From assembly GCA_945888895.1 (NCBI GenBank), contig CAMDAY010000004.1:1-25898 (forward strand): a stretch of DNA of 25,898 bases, written 5' to 3'. Both the position numbers and the translations under genes were made by a program. A model generated the notes under the pieces. It was given only the letters and a program-made list of their open reading frames with translations. It was not told the origin of the DNA and made no database searches. Origin of the DNA: Dehalococcoides mccartyi. Its GTDB lineage: Bacteria > Chloroflexota > Dehalococcoidia > UBA2979. The number at the start of each line of letters is the position of its first letter. Within the stretch, counting starts at the first letter, position 1. Below are positions 15,232 to 24,039 of this stretch, piece after piece.

Positions 15232-16584
15232 GTGGCGACTGAACTCGACGCGGGGGATGTGCTGGCGCGCGTCGAGGCGGCCCGGCGGAAGTCGGGCACG
15301 GACGCGTTCCTCTCCCTGACCCTGCCTGACTCCTGCGATCCGCGGCGGCTCCTCGACGACCCGCAGGCGGCGGGCGTCGTCGCGTCGTACGAGCGGCCGG
15401 CGCTCGGGCTGGCGATGGTCGCCGTCGGCGAGGCGGGGCGCATCGAGGCGCCGTGGGGCGCCGGGCCGGGCGCGGTGGGCGCGCAGGCGCGCGCGCTGGT
15501 GGGCCGGCCGGGCGGCGGCGACCTCCCCGGTCTGCGGCCGAGGCTGCTCGGCGGCTTCCGCTTCAACGCCGCGGTGCCCTCGAAGGCGCCGTGGGACGCC
15601 TTCGGCGCGGGGTGGCTGGTGCTGCCGCGCGTGCTGTTCCTCGCCACGGGCGAGTCGAACGCGCTGATCCTCGCGCCGAGCGCGCAGGCGAACGACGTCG
15701 CCGCGCTGGTCGAGCGGGCGCAGCGCACAACCGCGAACCTCGAGGCCACGCCCTCGGCGACGGCGCTGCGCGTCGAGGTGCCGGTGAACCGCGAGGACTG
15801 GCTGTCGAGCGTCGCCGAGATCGCATCCGAGGTGCGCGCCGGGCTGTACGAGAAGGCCGTGCTCGCATCGACGCAGACGCTCGCGGGCGATGCACCGATC
15901 TCGATCGGACGGGCGCTGGCGCGGCTGCGCGCGAACTACCCGGACTGCCATCTGTTCACCATGACCAGCGGCGACTCCACGTTCCTCGGCGCGAGCCCGG
16001 AGCTGCTGGTGTCGCTGACACAGGGCCGCGTGCGCGCCCTCGGCCTCGCGGGGTCGACGCGGCGGGGCGGCGACCCCGAGGAGGACGAGCGCCTCGGCGC
16101 CGCGCTGCTCGAGTCGGCGAAGAACCGCATCGAGCACGAGACGGTGGTGCGCGCGATCCGCGAGCGCCTGGACGGCGCGACCGAGGACCTGGTCGCGCCG
16201 AACCAGCCGCAGCTCCGCCGCCTGCGCAACATCCAGCACCTCTCGACGGAGATCAGCGGCCGGGTGCGCCCGGGCGTGGACATCCTCGACCTCGTGCAGC
16301 GCCTCCATCCGACGCCCGCCGTCTGCGGCTGGCCGGCAGAGCGCGCCCGCGAGGTGATCACGCAGCACGAGACCTTCGACCGCGGCTGGTACGCGGGGCC
16401 GGTGGGGTGGATGGACGGCGCCGGTGACGGCGAGTTCGCCGTGGGCCTCCGCTCGGCGGTCGTCCGTGGGCCTCGAGCGTGGCTCTTCGCCGGCAACGGG
16501 ATCATGGGCGACTCCGTCCCCCAGCAGGAGTTCGACGAGGTCCAGTTGAAGTACCGCCCGCTGTCCGAGGCCCTCGGGGCGTAG
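15232..16584 (+). CDS. menF: Isochorismate synthase MenF
   Basis: Converts chorismate to isochorismate, the first committed step to menaquinone. Seen: a chorismate-binding domain in the C half with GLYEKAVLAS (general-base Lys, about residue 207), SPELLVS, HETVVRAIRERL near 302-313, LSTEISGRVRPGVDILDLV, HPTPAVCGWP, and the terminal GNGIMGDSVPQQEFDEVQLKY carrying the Mg2+-binding Glu. 450 residues is normal for MenF/EntC. The start is GTG at 15232; no upstream ATG is available. Family sister enzymes are salicylate and anthranilate synthases, but adjacency to menD settles the MenF role. A 282-base gap holding repeats separates it from menD. Confidence 0.92.
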   Translation: MATELDAGDVLARVEAARRKSGTDAFLSLTLPDSCDPRRLLDDPQAAGVVASYERPALGLAMVAVGEAGRIEAPWGAGPGAVGAQARALVGRPGGGDLPGLRPRLLGGFRFNAAVPSKAPWDAFGAGWLVLPRVLFLATGESNALILAPSAQANDVAALVERAQRTTANLEATPSATALRVEVPVNREDWLSSVAEIASEVRAGLYEKAVLASTQTLAGDAPISIGRALARLRANYPDCHLFTMTSGDSTFLGASPELLVSLTQGRVRALGLAGSTRRGGDPEEDERLGAALLESAKNRIEHETVVRAIRERLDGATEDLVAPNQPQLRRLRNIQHLSTEISGRVRPGVDILDLVQRLHPTPAVCGWPAERAREVITQHETFDRGWYAGPVGWMDGAGDGEFAVGLRSAVVRGPRAWLFAGNGIMGDSVPQQEFDEVQLKYRPLSEALGA

Positions 16585-16620
16585 TTCGTCGCGTCGAGGT
16601 CGCGGGAGCGGGACGCAGAC

Positions 16621-16815
16621 GGGCCCTCTCCCCAAACGGGGAGAGGGTGCCGGAAGCCGGACGCTTCTCCCGTGTTGATTCGGGATGCTCGAAGGGCGGA
16701 GCCCCCCGAGTCTCAACTCCTCCCGCGCCCCTGCGCGAAGCGCTGCTCTGGATTGAGGTACGTGGGGCAGCGGTGGGCCGCCCCCGCGGTTGAACCTCAA
16801 CCGTTCGAGGTGCCA
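16621..16815. repeat. Mosaic GC-rich repeat inside the men operon (copy 5)
   Basis: Includes a perfect CCCTCTCCCC-AAAC-GGGGAGAGGG hairpin (16624-16647), a CTCG...GGG/CCC...CGAG hairpin at about 16687-16709, and a GTGGGCCGCCCCCGC segment at about 16773-16787 resembling the 2476-2490 module, ending near CCTCAACCGTTCGAGG. It occupies most of the menF-menD gap and may interrupt or attenuate the operon. Confidence 0.7.
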
Positions 16816-16862
16816 CGACAGCCGACCGTCTCGCCGCTCGCGACGCCGGGGTAACGCGGCGA

Positions 16863-16868
16863 TAAGAT
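16863..16868 (+). promoter_or_regulatory. Candidate -10 giving a leaderless menD
   Basis: TAAGAT, ending seven bases before the second in-frame ATG (16876). If it is a -10, the expected transcription start coincides with that ATG. This fits the lack of a well-placed ribosome binding site here. Inference only. Confidence 0.3.
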
Positions 16869-18654
16869 GGGAGCGATGGCTCAGCCCGCCGACCGCACCG
16901 TCCACGCGCTGCTGCAGTCGCTCTTCCAGAACGGCGTGCGGCACTTCGTCATCGCTCCGGGCTCCCGCAATACGCCCATCACCATCGCCGCCACCGCGCC
17001 CGGGTCGCCGTTCAAGGTGTGGCTGCACCTCGACGAGCGGTCGGCGGGGTACTTCGCCCTCGGCATCGCGAGGCAGACGGGCGAGCCGGTCGCGCTGACC
17101 TGCACCTCCGGCACGGCCGCCGCGAACTTCGTGCCCGCCGCCGTCGAGGCGCGCCTGTCGCGCATCCCGCTGATCTTCCTGACGGCAGACCGCCCGCCCG
17201 AGGCGCGCGACGTCGGTGCGTCGCAGACCGTCGACCAAGTCGGCATCTTCTCCACGCACGTGAAGTGGGCCGTCGACCTGCCGGTGGCCGACGCCGGAGC
17301 GATCGCTGACCTCGAGCGGTACGCCGCGACGGTGGGGGCGCGCGCCGCCGCCGCATCGCTCGAGGCGCCCGCGGGGCCGGTGCACCTGAACATCCCGCTG
17401 CGCGAGCCGCTGGTGGACGCCGACTCCGAGACGCTGCCGTTCGACCTCGGCGCGGTCGAGGTGCGTCGATCGGTCGCCGCGCCCGCGACGCCGACGCCGA
17501 ACGAGATCGCGCGTGTCGCCTCGGCGGTCAGCGGGCGACGAGGCGTGATCATCTGCGGGCCGGAGACGAACCTCCCGGCGGCGGCGATCACCTCGCTTGC
17601 GAAGCTCCTCGGCTGGCCGGTGATCGCTGACCCGCTGTCGGGACTGCGCGCCGGGCACCACGCGCTGGACGCGATCATCGACCGCGCCGACGTGCTCGCC
17701 CGCGAGCGCGCGTTCACCGACCCCGCGACGCCTAAGATGACGATCCGCTTCGGCGCACAGCCGCTGTCGAAGCCGCTGAACACCTGGCTCGCCACGCTGA
17801 CCGACACGACGCAGATCATCGTTGATCCCGCGGTCGCCGTGACCGGCGGGTGGCGCGACCCTGACATGCGCACCTCGATCGCCGTCGCGGCTGATCCCGG
17901 CGCGTTCTGCCTGCGGCTCCTGGAGTCGCTCGATGCACACTCGACGGCGCGGCCGGAGTGGCTCGCGCTGTGGGTGGAGGCGAACGCCGCCGCGCGCACC
18001 GCACTGGACGCGGCGATCGCGAGTCTCGACGAGCCGTTCGAGGGCCAGGCCGTCGTCGACCTCGCGGGCGCGCTCACGGAGGGCTCAACGCTCGTAGCAG
18101 GCAACTCGATGCCGGTGCGCGACATCGACTCGTTCTTCCCGACGATGGACCGGGCCGTTCGCATCGTCGGCACGCGCGGGGCGAGCGGCATCGACGGGGT
18201 GAACTCGGGCGCGGCCGGCGCTGCCGCCGTGGCTGCTGGGCCCGTCGCGCTGATGATCGGTGACCTCTCGTTCCTGCACGACGTGAACGGCCTGTGGCCG
18301 ATCCGCCGCCACGACCTGAGCCTGACCGTCGTCCTGGTGAACAACGACGGCGGTGGCATCTTCTCGTTCCTCCCGCAGCGCACGAGCATGCCCGCTCGGT
18401 TCGAGGAGTGGTGGGGCACGCCGCACGGCCTCGACCTGAGCCACGCCGTCGTGCTGCACGGCGGGCGGCACGCGATCCTCGAGTCCGGCCCGACGAGCGG
18501 CGCCAGCGCGGCGATCGGAGACGCGCTCCAGCGACCGGGCCTCGACGTGCTCGAGTTGCGCACCAACCGCGACCGTAACGTGGCGCTGCACCAGCAGGTG
18601 TGGGCCGCCGCGACCGAGGCCGTCCGCCACGCGGTGGTGGCGGCTCGGGCCTAG
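16867..18654 (+). CDS. menD: MenD, SEPHCHC synthase
   Basis: Thiamine-diphosphate enzyme that joins 2-oxoglutarate and isochorismate to give SEPHCHC. Seen: PGSRNTPITI near 31-40, catalytic Glu57 in HLDERSAGYFALG, LTADRPPEARDVGASQTVDQ, SMPVRDIDSFF, GTRGASGIDG, and the ThDP-binding GDLSFLHD (465-472) ending at NNDGGGIFSFLPQ (492-504). At 595 residues it is a normal MenD. Two in-frame starts are possible, ATG 16867 and ATG 16876; neither has a well-spaced Shine-Dalgarno, and the second could be leaderless behind TAAGAT. It is separated from menF by a repeat region and from menH by 84 bases. Confidence 0.93.
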   Translation: MGAMAQPADRTVHALLQSLFQNGVRHFVIAPGSRNTPITIAATAPGSPFKVWLHLDERSAGYFALGIARQTGEPVALTCTSGTAAANFVPAAVEARLSRIPLIFLTADRPPEARDVGASQTVDQVGIFSTHVKWAVDLPVADAGAIADLERYAATVGARAAAASLEAPAGPVHLNIPLREPLVDADSETLPFDLGAVEVRRSVAAPATPTPNEIARVASAVSGRRGVIICGPETNLPAAAITSLAKLLGWPVIADPLSGLRAGHHALDAIIDRADVLARERAFTDPATPKMTIRFGAQPLSKPLNTWLATLTDTTQIIVDPAVAVTGGWRDPDMRTSIAVAADPGAFCLRLLESLDAHSTARPEWLALWVEANAAARTALDAAIASLDEPFEGQAVVDLAGALTEGSTLVAGNSMPVRDIDSFFPTMDRAVRIVGTRGASGIDGVNSGAAGAAAVAAGPVALMIGDLSFLHDVNGLWPIRRHDLSLTVVLVNNDGGGIFSFLPQRTSMPARFEEWWGTPHGLDLSHAVVLHGGRHAILESGPTSGASAAIGDALQRPGLDVLELRTNRDRNVALHQQVWAAATEAVRHAVVAARA

Positions 18655-18671
18655 TTTCTTTCGAGGCTCAT

Positions 18672-18687
18672 GCCGGGGATACCCGGC
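18672..18687 (+). repeat. GCCGGG-GATA-CCCGGC hairpin after menD
   Basis: A 6-bp stem and 4-base loop 17 bases after the menD stop, followed by a GCGGG/CCCGC hairpin near 18706-18718. It shares the GGGATACCCG core with 14375-14391. It may attenuate or protect the menD mRNA end. Confidence 0.5.
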
Positions 18688-18738
18688 CCGCCTCGATCCT
18701 GACCTGCGGGCCTCCCGCGAGATGGCCGGAGAGCACTA

Positions 18739-19566
18739 GTGCCTGACATCGACATCGATGGCCTGAGGCTGCACGTCGAGGTGGCCGGTAACGGTCCGCC
18801 CGCCGTCCTCGTGCATGGCTTCACCGGCACCGGGAACTCGTGGCGCTCGCTCGTCGAGGTGCTCGCGCCCGACTTCACCACGATCGCCGTCGACCTCGTC
18901 GGGCACGGGCGCTCTGCGTCACCGGAGGCGCTTGACCGCTACCAGATGGCGCGCGCCGTCGAGGATCTTGCCGCGCTGCTGCGCGCGCTGGGGCACGAGC
19001 GTGCGGCGTGGCTTGGCTACTCCCTCGGCGGGCGCACGGCGCTCCAGGTCGCCGTGCATCGACCGGACGTCGTCTCCGCGCTGATCCTTGAGGGGGCCAC
19101 GCCCGGCCTCGACACCGCCGAGGAGCGCGCCGCCCGCGTCGCCGCCGACGAGGTGCTGGCGCAGCGCCTCGAACGGGGGGGGCTGGAGGCGTTCGTCGAC
19201 TTCTGGCAGTCGATCTCGCTGTGGGAGAGCCAGGAGCGCACGCTCACCGCGGCGCAGCGCGCCGCCCTGCGCGCGGGGCGCCTCGCGCAGGACCCGGTGG
19301 GCCTCGCCGGGTCGTTGCGCGGGATGGGGACGGGGTCGCAGGCGTGGGTGGGCGACCGGCTGGCCGAGGTGCGCGTGCCCGTGCTGCTCACCGCGGGTAC
19401 CCTTGATACGAAGTTCAGCGCGATCGCCGGTCGGATGGCCGATGCGATCCCGGACGCTACGATGCATCTGATCGACGACGCCGGACACGCCGCGCACCTC
19501 GAACGGCCCGAAGCGTTCAACGCGCTGGTGCGCGAATTCCTGTTGAGCGTCCGCGACCGTCTGTAG
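18739..19566 (+). CDS. menH: MenH, SHCHC synthase (alpha/beta hydrolase)
   Basis: Eliminates pyruvate from SEPHCHC to give SHCHC. Seen: oxyanion-side HGFTGTGNSW near 26-35, nucleophile Ser95 in GYSLGGR, Asp223 in TLDTKF and His250 in DAGHAAHLE, the full triad, plus the family's DLVGHGRS near 52-59. 275 residues is usual. The start is GTG at 18739 behind GGAGAG. The sequence alone could be a generic esterase, but the LGYSLGGR and TLDTKF patterns and its place between menD and menB support MenH. It is followed by menB after 29 bases. Confidence 0.88.
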   Translation: MPDIDIDGLRLHVEVAGNGPPAVLVHGFTGTGNSWRSLVEVLAPDFTTIAVDLVGHGRSASPEALDRYQMARAVEDLAALLRALGHERAAWLGYSLGGRTALQVAVHRPDVVSALILEGATPGLDTAEERAARVAADEVLAQRLERGGLEAFVDFWQSISLWESQERTLTAAQRAALRAGRLAQDPVGLAGSLRGMGTGSQAWVGDRLAEVRVPVLLTAGTLDTKFSAIAGRMADAIPDATMHLIDDAGHAAHLERPEAFNALVREFLLSVRDRL

Positions 19567-19595
19567 TTGGCGTCTCTAGACCGGCAGGGGGACCG

Positions 19596-20426
19596 ATGAC
19601 CGCGACGATGTGGCAGACCGCCAAGACCTACACCGACATCCTGTACGAGAAGTCGGGCGGCATCGCGAAGATCACCATCAACCGCTCCGAGGTCCACAAC
19701 GCCTTCCGCCCGCTGACCATCGACGAACTTGCCGACGCGTTCAAGGACGCGGCGCAGGACGACGCGATCGGCGTCGTCCTGTTCACCGGCTACGGCGAGC
19801 GTGCGTTCTGCTCCGGCGGCGACCAGCGCATCCGTGGCCACGCGGGCTACGTGGACACCTCGGGCAGTGCGCGCCTGAACGTCCTGCCGTTGCAGCGCTT
19901 CATCCGCGAGATGCCGAAGCCCGTGATTGCCCTCGTCGCCGGCTACGCGATCGGCGGCGGCCATGTGCTGCACGTCATCTGCGACATCACGATCGCCGCT
20001 GACAACGCACGCTTTGGCCAGACCGGCCCGCGCGTCGGCTCGTTCGACGCGGGCTACGGCGTGTCGATGCTGGCGCGCCTCGTCGGCACCAAGCGCGCCC
20101 GTGAGATCTGGTACCTCTGCCGCCAGTACAACGCCCAGGAGGCCTACGAGATGGGCCTCGTGAACAAGGTCGTTCCGCTCGAGGACCTCGAGGCCGAGGG
20201 CGTGCAGTGGGCCAACGAGATCCTCGCGAAGTCCTCGACGGCGATCCGCTTCCTCAAGAACGCGTTCCTAGCGGACACCGATGGCGCGACGGGCCTGCAG
20301 GTGCTCGCGGGCGACCTGACGATGCTCTACTACACGACCGACGAGGCCAAGGAGGGCCGCAACTCGTTCATCGAGAAGCGCCAGCCGGACTTCTCGTCGT
20401 TCCAGCGGCTGCCGTTCCATGGCTAG
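19596..20426 (+). CDS. menB: MenB, DHNA-CoA synthase
   Basis: Crotonase-fold enzyme that cyclises o-succinylbenzoyl-CoA to 1,4-dihydroxy-2-naphthoyl-CoA. Seen: SGGDQ at 73-77 (oxyanion hole), GYAIGGGHVLH near 115-125, GSFDAGYG near 147-154 with Asp150, and GRNSFIEKRQPDF at the C-terminus, all MenB hallmarks. The middle loop HAGYVDTSGSARLNVL is the usual ordered-on-binding segment. 276 residues is normal. The ATG follows CAGGGGGACC. It overlaps menA by eight bases, indicating coupled translation. Confidence 0.95.
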   Translation: MTATMWQTAKTYTDILYEKSGGIAKITINRSEVHNAFRPLTIDELADAFKDAAQDDAIGVVLFTGYGERAFCSGGDQRIRGHAGYVDTSGSARLNVLPLQRFIREMPKPVIALVAGYAIGGGHVLHVICDITIAADNARFGQTGPRVGSFDAGYGVSMLARLVGTKRAREIWYLCRQYNAQEAYEMGLVNKVVPLEDLEAEGVQWANEILAKSSTAIRFLKNAFLADTDGATGLQVLAGDLTMLYYTTDEAKEGRNSFIEKRQPDFSSFQRLPFHG

Positions 20427-21345
20427 TTCGTCCGCGGCGCCGGAGGCGTCGTTGAGCCGCTTCCGCGTGTGGATGATGGCGATCCGCCCGCCTACACTCA
20501 CAGCCGCGATCGTCCCGGTCGCCGTGGGTACTGCGGTCGCCTGGCACGATGGCGTGCGCGCACCGCTCGCGGCGTTCATCACCCTCGTCGCGGCGCTGGC
20601 GCTGCAGGCGGGTGCGAATCTCGCCAACGATCTCTCCGACTTCCGTCGAGGCGCTGACACCGACACCCGCCTCGGCCCGATCCGCGTGACGCAGCGGGGG
20701 CTGCTCACCGAGCGGCAGGTGACCGGCGGGGTCATCGTCTTCTTCCTGCTCGCGACCTTCGGCGGGCTGTACCTCACGTACCTCGGCGGCTGGCCGATCG
20801 TCGCCATCGGGCTCGCCTCGATGCTCGCGGCGGTCACGTACACGGGGGGACCGTGGCCCTTCGGCTACCGCGGGCTGGGCGAGGTCTTCGTGTTCATCTT
20901 CTTCGGCGTTGTCGCGGTGGCTGGCACGTACTACGTGCAGACCTGCGCCGCTGGTGCGTGTCTCGTGACGAATGACGTCCTCGCGGCGTCGCTTCCTGTA
21001 GCGCTCACCGTCACCGCGATCCTGGTGGTGAACAACGTCCGCGACATCGATCAGGATCGCCTCGCCGGGAAGTACACGCTGGCGGTGTACCTGGGACGGC
21101 GGCTGGCGCGCTGGGAACTCGTGGTCGTCGTCGCCGGGGCGTACCTCGCGGCGGGCGCGCTGTGGCTCTCCGGCGACTTCTCCGTCTGGGTGCTGCTGTC
21201 GTGGCTCTCCGTGCCGGCGGCGATCATGCCGGTGGTCGTGCCCTTCAAGCGCACCGATGGTCCGCCGCTGAACGCGGCGCTCCGTGGGATGGCGCGCCTG
21301 CACCTCATCTTCGGACTGCTGCTCGCCATCGGTCTTTCGAACTAG
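20419..21345 (+). CDS. menA: MenA, DHNA octaprenyltransferase
   Basis: Integral membrane UbiA-superfamily prenyltransferase that attaches the polyprenyl tail to DHNA. Seen: about eight hydrophobic helices; first Asp-rich motif NLANDLSDFRRGAD (Asp71, Asp74) and second NNVRDIDQDRLAGK (Asp209, Asp211, Asp213), both for Mg2+-pyrophosphate binding. The 308-residue length fits. The ATG lies inside the end of menB, and the stop is two bases before menC, so menB-A-C are tightly coupled. The MenA-type motif spacing and neighbours favour DHNA over other UbiA substrates. Confidence 0.93.
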   Translation: MASSSAAPEASLSRFRVWMMAIRPPTLTAAIVPVAVGTAVAWHDGVRAPLAAFITLVAALALQAGANLANDLSDFRRGADTDTRLGPIRVTQRGLLTERQVTGGVIVFFLLATFGGLYLTYLGGWPIVAIGLASMLAAVTYTGGPWPFGYRGLGEVFVFIFFGVVAVAGTYYVQTCAAGACLVTNDVLAASLPVALTVTAILVVNNVRDIDQDRLAGKYTLAVYLGRRLARWELVVVVAGAYLAAGALWLSGDFSVWVLLSWLSVPAAIMPVVVPFKRTDGPPLNAALRGMARLHLIFGLLLAIGLSN

Positions 21346-21347
21346 CG

Positions 21348-22451
21348 ATGACCACGCTCCGCTGGCGCCCGTTCCGCCTCCCGATGCGACGACGCTTCGA
21401 GGCGGTCCACGGCGCGATGGCGGATCGGCATGGCGTGCTCCTCGAACTCACCGACGACGACGGGCGCGTCGGCTACGGCGAGGCTTCGCCGATCGCCTCG
21501 CTGGGCTACGGCACCGTCCAAGATGTCGTTGCGCTGCTGTCGCGACACGGCATCGCGCTGCTTTACGGGCTGGCTGAGGCGATGGACGGCCGCGCGCCCG
21601 GCGTGCAGGCGCTGCGTTGCGCCCTCGATGTTGCCGCGCTCGACCTCGAGGGGCAGCGCGCGGGCGTGCCGATCGCGGAACTGCTCTCTCCGAACGTCGC
21701 GCCCAGCGTGCGCGTGAACGCGGTCATCGGCGAAGGCACGCCCGAGGAGACCGCGCGGTACGGCACGGAGGCGCGCGCGCAGGGCTATCGCGTGCTGAAG
21801 GTGAAGGTCGGCAGCGCCAGCCTCGACGAGGACCTGCGCCGCATCGCCGCGCTGCGTGAGACGTGCCCGGACGCCGCGATCCGTCTCGACGCCAACGGCG
21901 CGTGGGACGAGGCGACGGCGCGCGCCGCGCTGCCCGCCTTGCATGACCTGCGCGTCGAGCTCATCGAACAGCCCGTCGCGCCGTCCGAGGTGGGCGCGCT
22001 GTCGTGGGTGCGCGCCGCAGCGCAGGGCGAGCCGCTGATCGCCGCCGACGAGTCGGTGACTGATCCCGCGACGCTTACGCGCGTCCTCGAGCAGCGCGCC
22101 GCGGACTACGTGGTACTGAAGCCGATGTTCCTCGGCGGCCTGCGCCCCGCGTATGCGATCGCCCGCCGCGCTGCCGAGGTGGGCATCGGTGCCTTCGCGA
22201 CCACGACCTTCGACTCCTCGATCGGGACGGCAGCGGCGCTGCAGCTCGCCTGTGCCATCGGTGGGACGATTCCGGGCGGCATTGCACATGGCCTCGGCAC
22301 CGGCGAGCATCTCGCGGCCGACCTCGTCGAGCACACGCTCCTCGCGAGCGGTGGGATGCTCGCACTGCCGGACCGCCCCGGCCTCGGCGTCGCGCCCGAG
22401 GACGCCGCGTGGGCACGTGTCGCCGAGGGCGACTGGGTCATCGCCTCGTAG
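21348..22451 (+). CDS. menC: MenC, o-succinylbenzoate synthase
   Basis: Enolase-superfamily enzyme that dehydrates SHCHC to o-succinylbenzoate. Seen: catalytic KVKV with Lys151 and Lys153, metal ligands Asp181 (DANGAW), Glu207 (IEQP) and Asp234 (AADES), and Lys258 in VVLKP. This is a full active-site set. 367 residues is within range for the longer (Bacillus/actinobacterial) type. The ATG at 21348 is two bases after the menA stop; the longer open frame from 21162 overlaps menA and is a shadow. An N-acylamino-acid racemase activity is possible in this family, but the locus argues for MenC. Confidence 0.92.
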   Translation: MTTLRWRPFRLPMRRRFEAVHGAMADRHGVLLELTDDDGRVGYGEASPIASLGYGTVQDVVALLSRHGIALLYGLAEAMDGRAPGVQALRCALDVAALDLEGQRAGVPIAELLSPNVAPSVRVNAVIGEGTPEETARYGTEARAQGYRVLKVKVGSASLDEDLRRIAALRETCPDAAIRLDANGAWDEATARAALPALHDLRVELIEQPVAPSEVGALSWVRAAAQGEPLIAADESVTDPATLTRVLEQRAADYVVLKPMFLGGLRPAYAIARRAAEVGIGAFATTTFDSSIGTAAALQLACAIGGTIPGGIAHGLGTGEHLAADLVEHTLLASGGMLALPDRPGLGVAPEDAAWARVAEGDWVIAS

Positions 22452-22473
22452 CGTCGAGGACGAAGGAGCAGCC

Positions 22474-23964
22474 ATGCCAGAACTGCTCAACGTCGATCTG
22501 TGCGACTGGGTCGCGCGCCGCGCCTCGACGCATCCGGATGTGGTCGCCGTCGAGTGTGGGGATGAACGCCTGAGCTATCGCGAACTCGATGCGCGCGTGT
22601 CGACGGCCGCGGGCCATCTCGCCGCGCTCGGGGTCACCGAGGGCGAGCCGGTCGGCTTGCTGCATGCGAACGACAACCGCTTCGCCATCTTCGCGCACGC
22701 GATCACGCGCGCTGGTGCCATGCTCGCGCCGCACAACGCACGTCTCACCGCGAGCGAGATCGCGTGGCAGCTTCGCGACGCGGGCGCGCGCATCCTCGTC
22801 GCCGACGCGACGTACATCGACCTCGCGCGTGCTGCGGCGTCCGAGGCGGGCGTGACGTTGATCGAGGCGGATGACGCGGCATGGGCCTCGGCGGATCCGA
22901 CCGCAGGTACGACCTCGATTCCGTTCGAGCGCGCGCACAGCCTCATCTACACCTCGGGCACGACGGGCCGCCCGAAGGGCGCGGTGCTGACGCACGGCAA
23001 TTTCTACTGGAGCGCGGTGGCGTCCGCCGCGAACCTCGGCGTCGAGGCGGATGACCGCTGGCTGGCGTGCCTGCCGCTGTATCACGTGGGCGGCCTGTCG
23101 ATCGTCCTGCGCAGCGCCATCTACGGGACCACTGCCGTGATCCATGAGCGCTTCGAGGAGGCCCGTGTCGTCCGCGCGTCGCACGAGGAGCACGTGTCGC
23201 TGCTGTCGGTGGTCGCCAACATGCTGCAGCGGATGTACGCGCTCGATGACCGCCCGTACCCCTCGACGGTGCGCGCCGTACTGCTCGGCGGCGGGCCCGC
23301 GCCGCGCCCGCTGCTCGAGGCGTCGGCGACGCGGGGCGTGCCGGTGCTCCAGACCTACGGGCTCAGCGAGACGGCATCGCAGGTCGCCACGCTGTCCTCG
23401 GCGGACGCCCTGCGCAAGCTCGGCTCGGCAGGACTGCCGCTGCCGGGTACGACTGTTTCTATCCGGACTGATGGTGCTGAAGTCCCGGCCTACGAGGTGG
23501 GAGAGATCTGCGTCTCGGGACCGACGGTGTGCGCGGGCTACCTCGGTCGCCCGGACGCCACCGCGGAGGCGATCCGTGACGGGTGGCTCTACACGGGCGA
23601 CCTCGGCTACCTCGACGACGAGGGGTACCTGTACGTCGCCGACCGGCGTGACGACCTGATCGTCAGCGGAGGAGAGAACGTCTACCCCGCCGAGGTCGAG
23701 TCCGCGCTGCTCGCCTTCGCGGGCGTCGAGGAGTGCGCCGTGGTCGGCGTGCCAGATGAGCGCTGGGGTGCGCTCGTCGTGGCGGTCGTCCTCGGCGCGC
23801 CGGACCTCGATCTTGCGACGATCGAGGCACACCTGCGCGCGACGCTCGCCGGATACAAGGTGCCGCGCCGCATCGAGACCGCGACGGAGGCGCTCCCGCG
23901 CACCGCGTCCGGCAAGGTGCAGCGCCACCTCGTCCGCGCGCGGCTGGTGGAGGGCGCGCGTTGA
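22474..23964 (+). CDS. menE: MenE, o-succinylbenzoate-CoA ligase
   Basis: AMP-forming acyl-CoA synthetase that makes OSB-CoA for MenB. Seen: P-loop IYTSGTTGRPKG near 158-169, YGLSETASQVATL, WLYTGDLGYLDDEGYLYVADRRDD, SGGENVYPAEVES and the A10 lysine in LPRTASGKVQRH. 496 residues. The ATG follows GAAGGAGCAGCC. The longer frame beginning inside menC is a shadow. Last of the classical men genes; a promoter-like element spans its stop codon and may start a separate transcript for the downstream PHP/hot-dog pair. Confidence 0.92.
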   Translation: MPELLNVDLCDWVARRASTHPDVVAVECGDERLSYRELDARVSTAAGHLAALGVTEGEPVGLLHANDNRFAIFAHAITRAGAMLAPHNARLTASEIAWQLRDAGARILVADATYIDLARAAASEAGVTLIEADDAAWASADPTAGTTSIPFERAHSLIYTSGTTGRPKGAVLTHGNFYWSAVASAANLGVEADDRWLACLPLYHVGGLSIVLRSAIYGTTAVIHERFEEARVVRASHEEHVSLLSVVANMLQRMYALDDRPYPSTVRAVLLGGGPAPRPLLEASATRGVPVLQTYGLSETASQVATLSSADALRKLGSAGLPLPGTTVSIRTDGAEVPAYEVGEICVSGPTVCAGYLGRPDATAEAIRDGWLYTGDLGYLDDEGYLYVADRRDDLIVSGGENVYPAEVESALLAFAGVEECAVVGVPDERWGALVVAVVLGAPDLDLATIEAHLRATLAGYKVPRRIETATEALPRTASGKVQRHLVRARLVEGAR

Positions 23965-23988
23965 CGTAGGGCCGGGGCTTGCGACAAT
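23961..23988 (+). promoter_or_regulatory. Candidate promoter for the PHP/hot-dog pair
   Basis: -35 TTGACG (23961-23966, covering the menE TGA), 16-base spacer, -10 GACAAT (23983-23988). One of the better two-box matches in the window. It would give a leader of about 45 bases before the ATG at 24040 and separate this pair from the men operon. Confidence 0.45.
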
Positions 23989-24039
23989 CGCGGTTGCACC
24001 CCGACGCCGCTCGACCGAGTTTGCGGGAAGGCCAGCCTG

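Noticed and set aside
15181..17940. 919-residue minus-strand frame opposite menF and menD
   Set aside because: Shadow spanning two clear genes and a repeat region; Arg-rich with no recognisable domain.
22438..23928. 496-residue minus-strand frame opposite menE
   Set aside because: Mirror of the menE reading frame with Arg/His/Ala bias and no motif.
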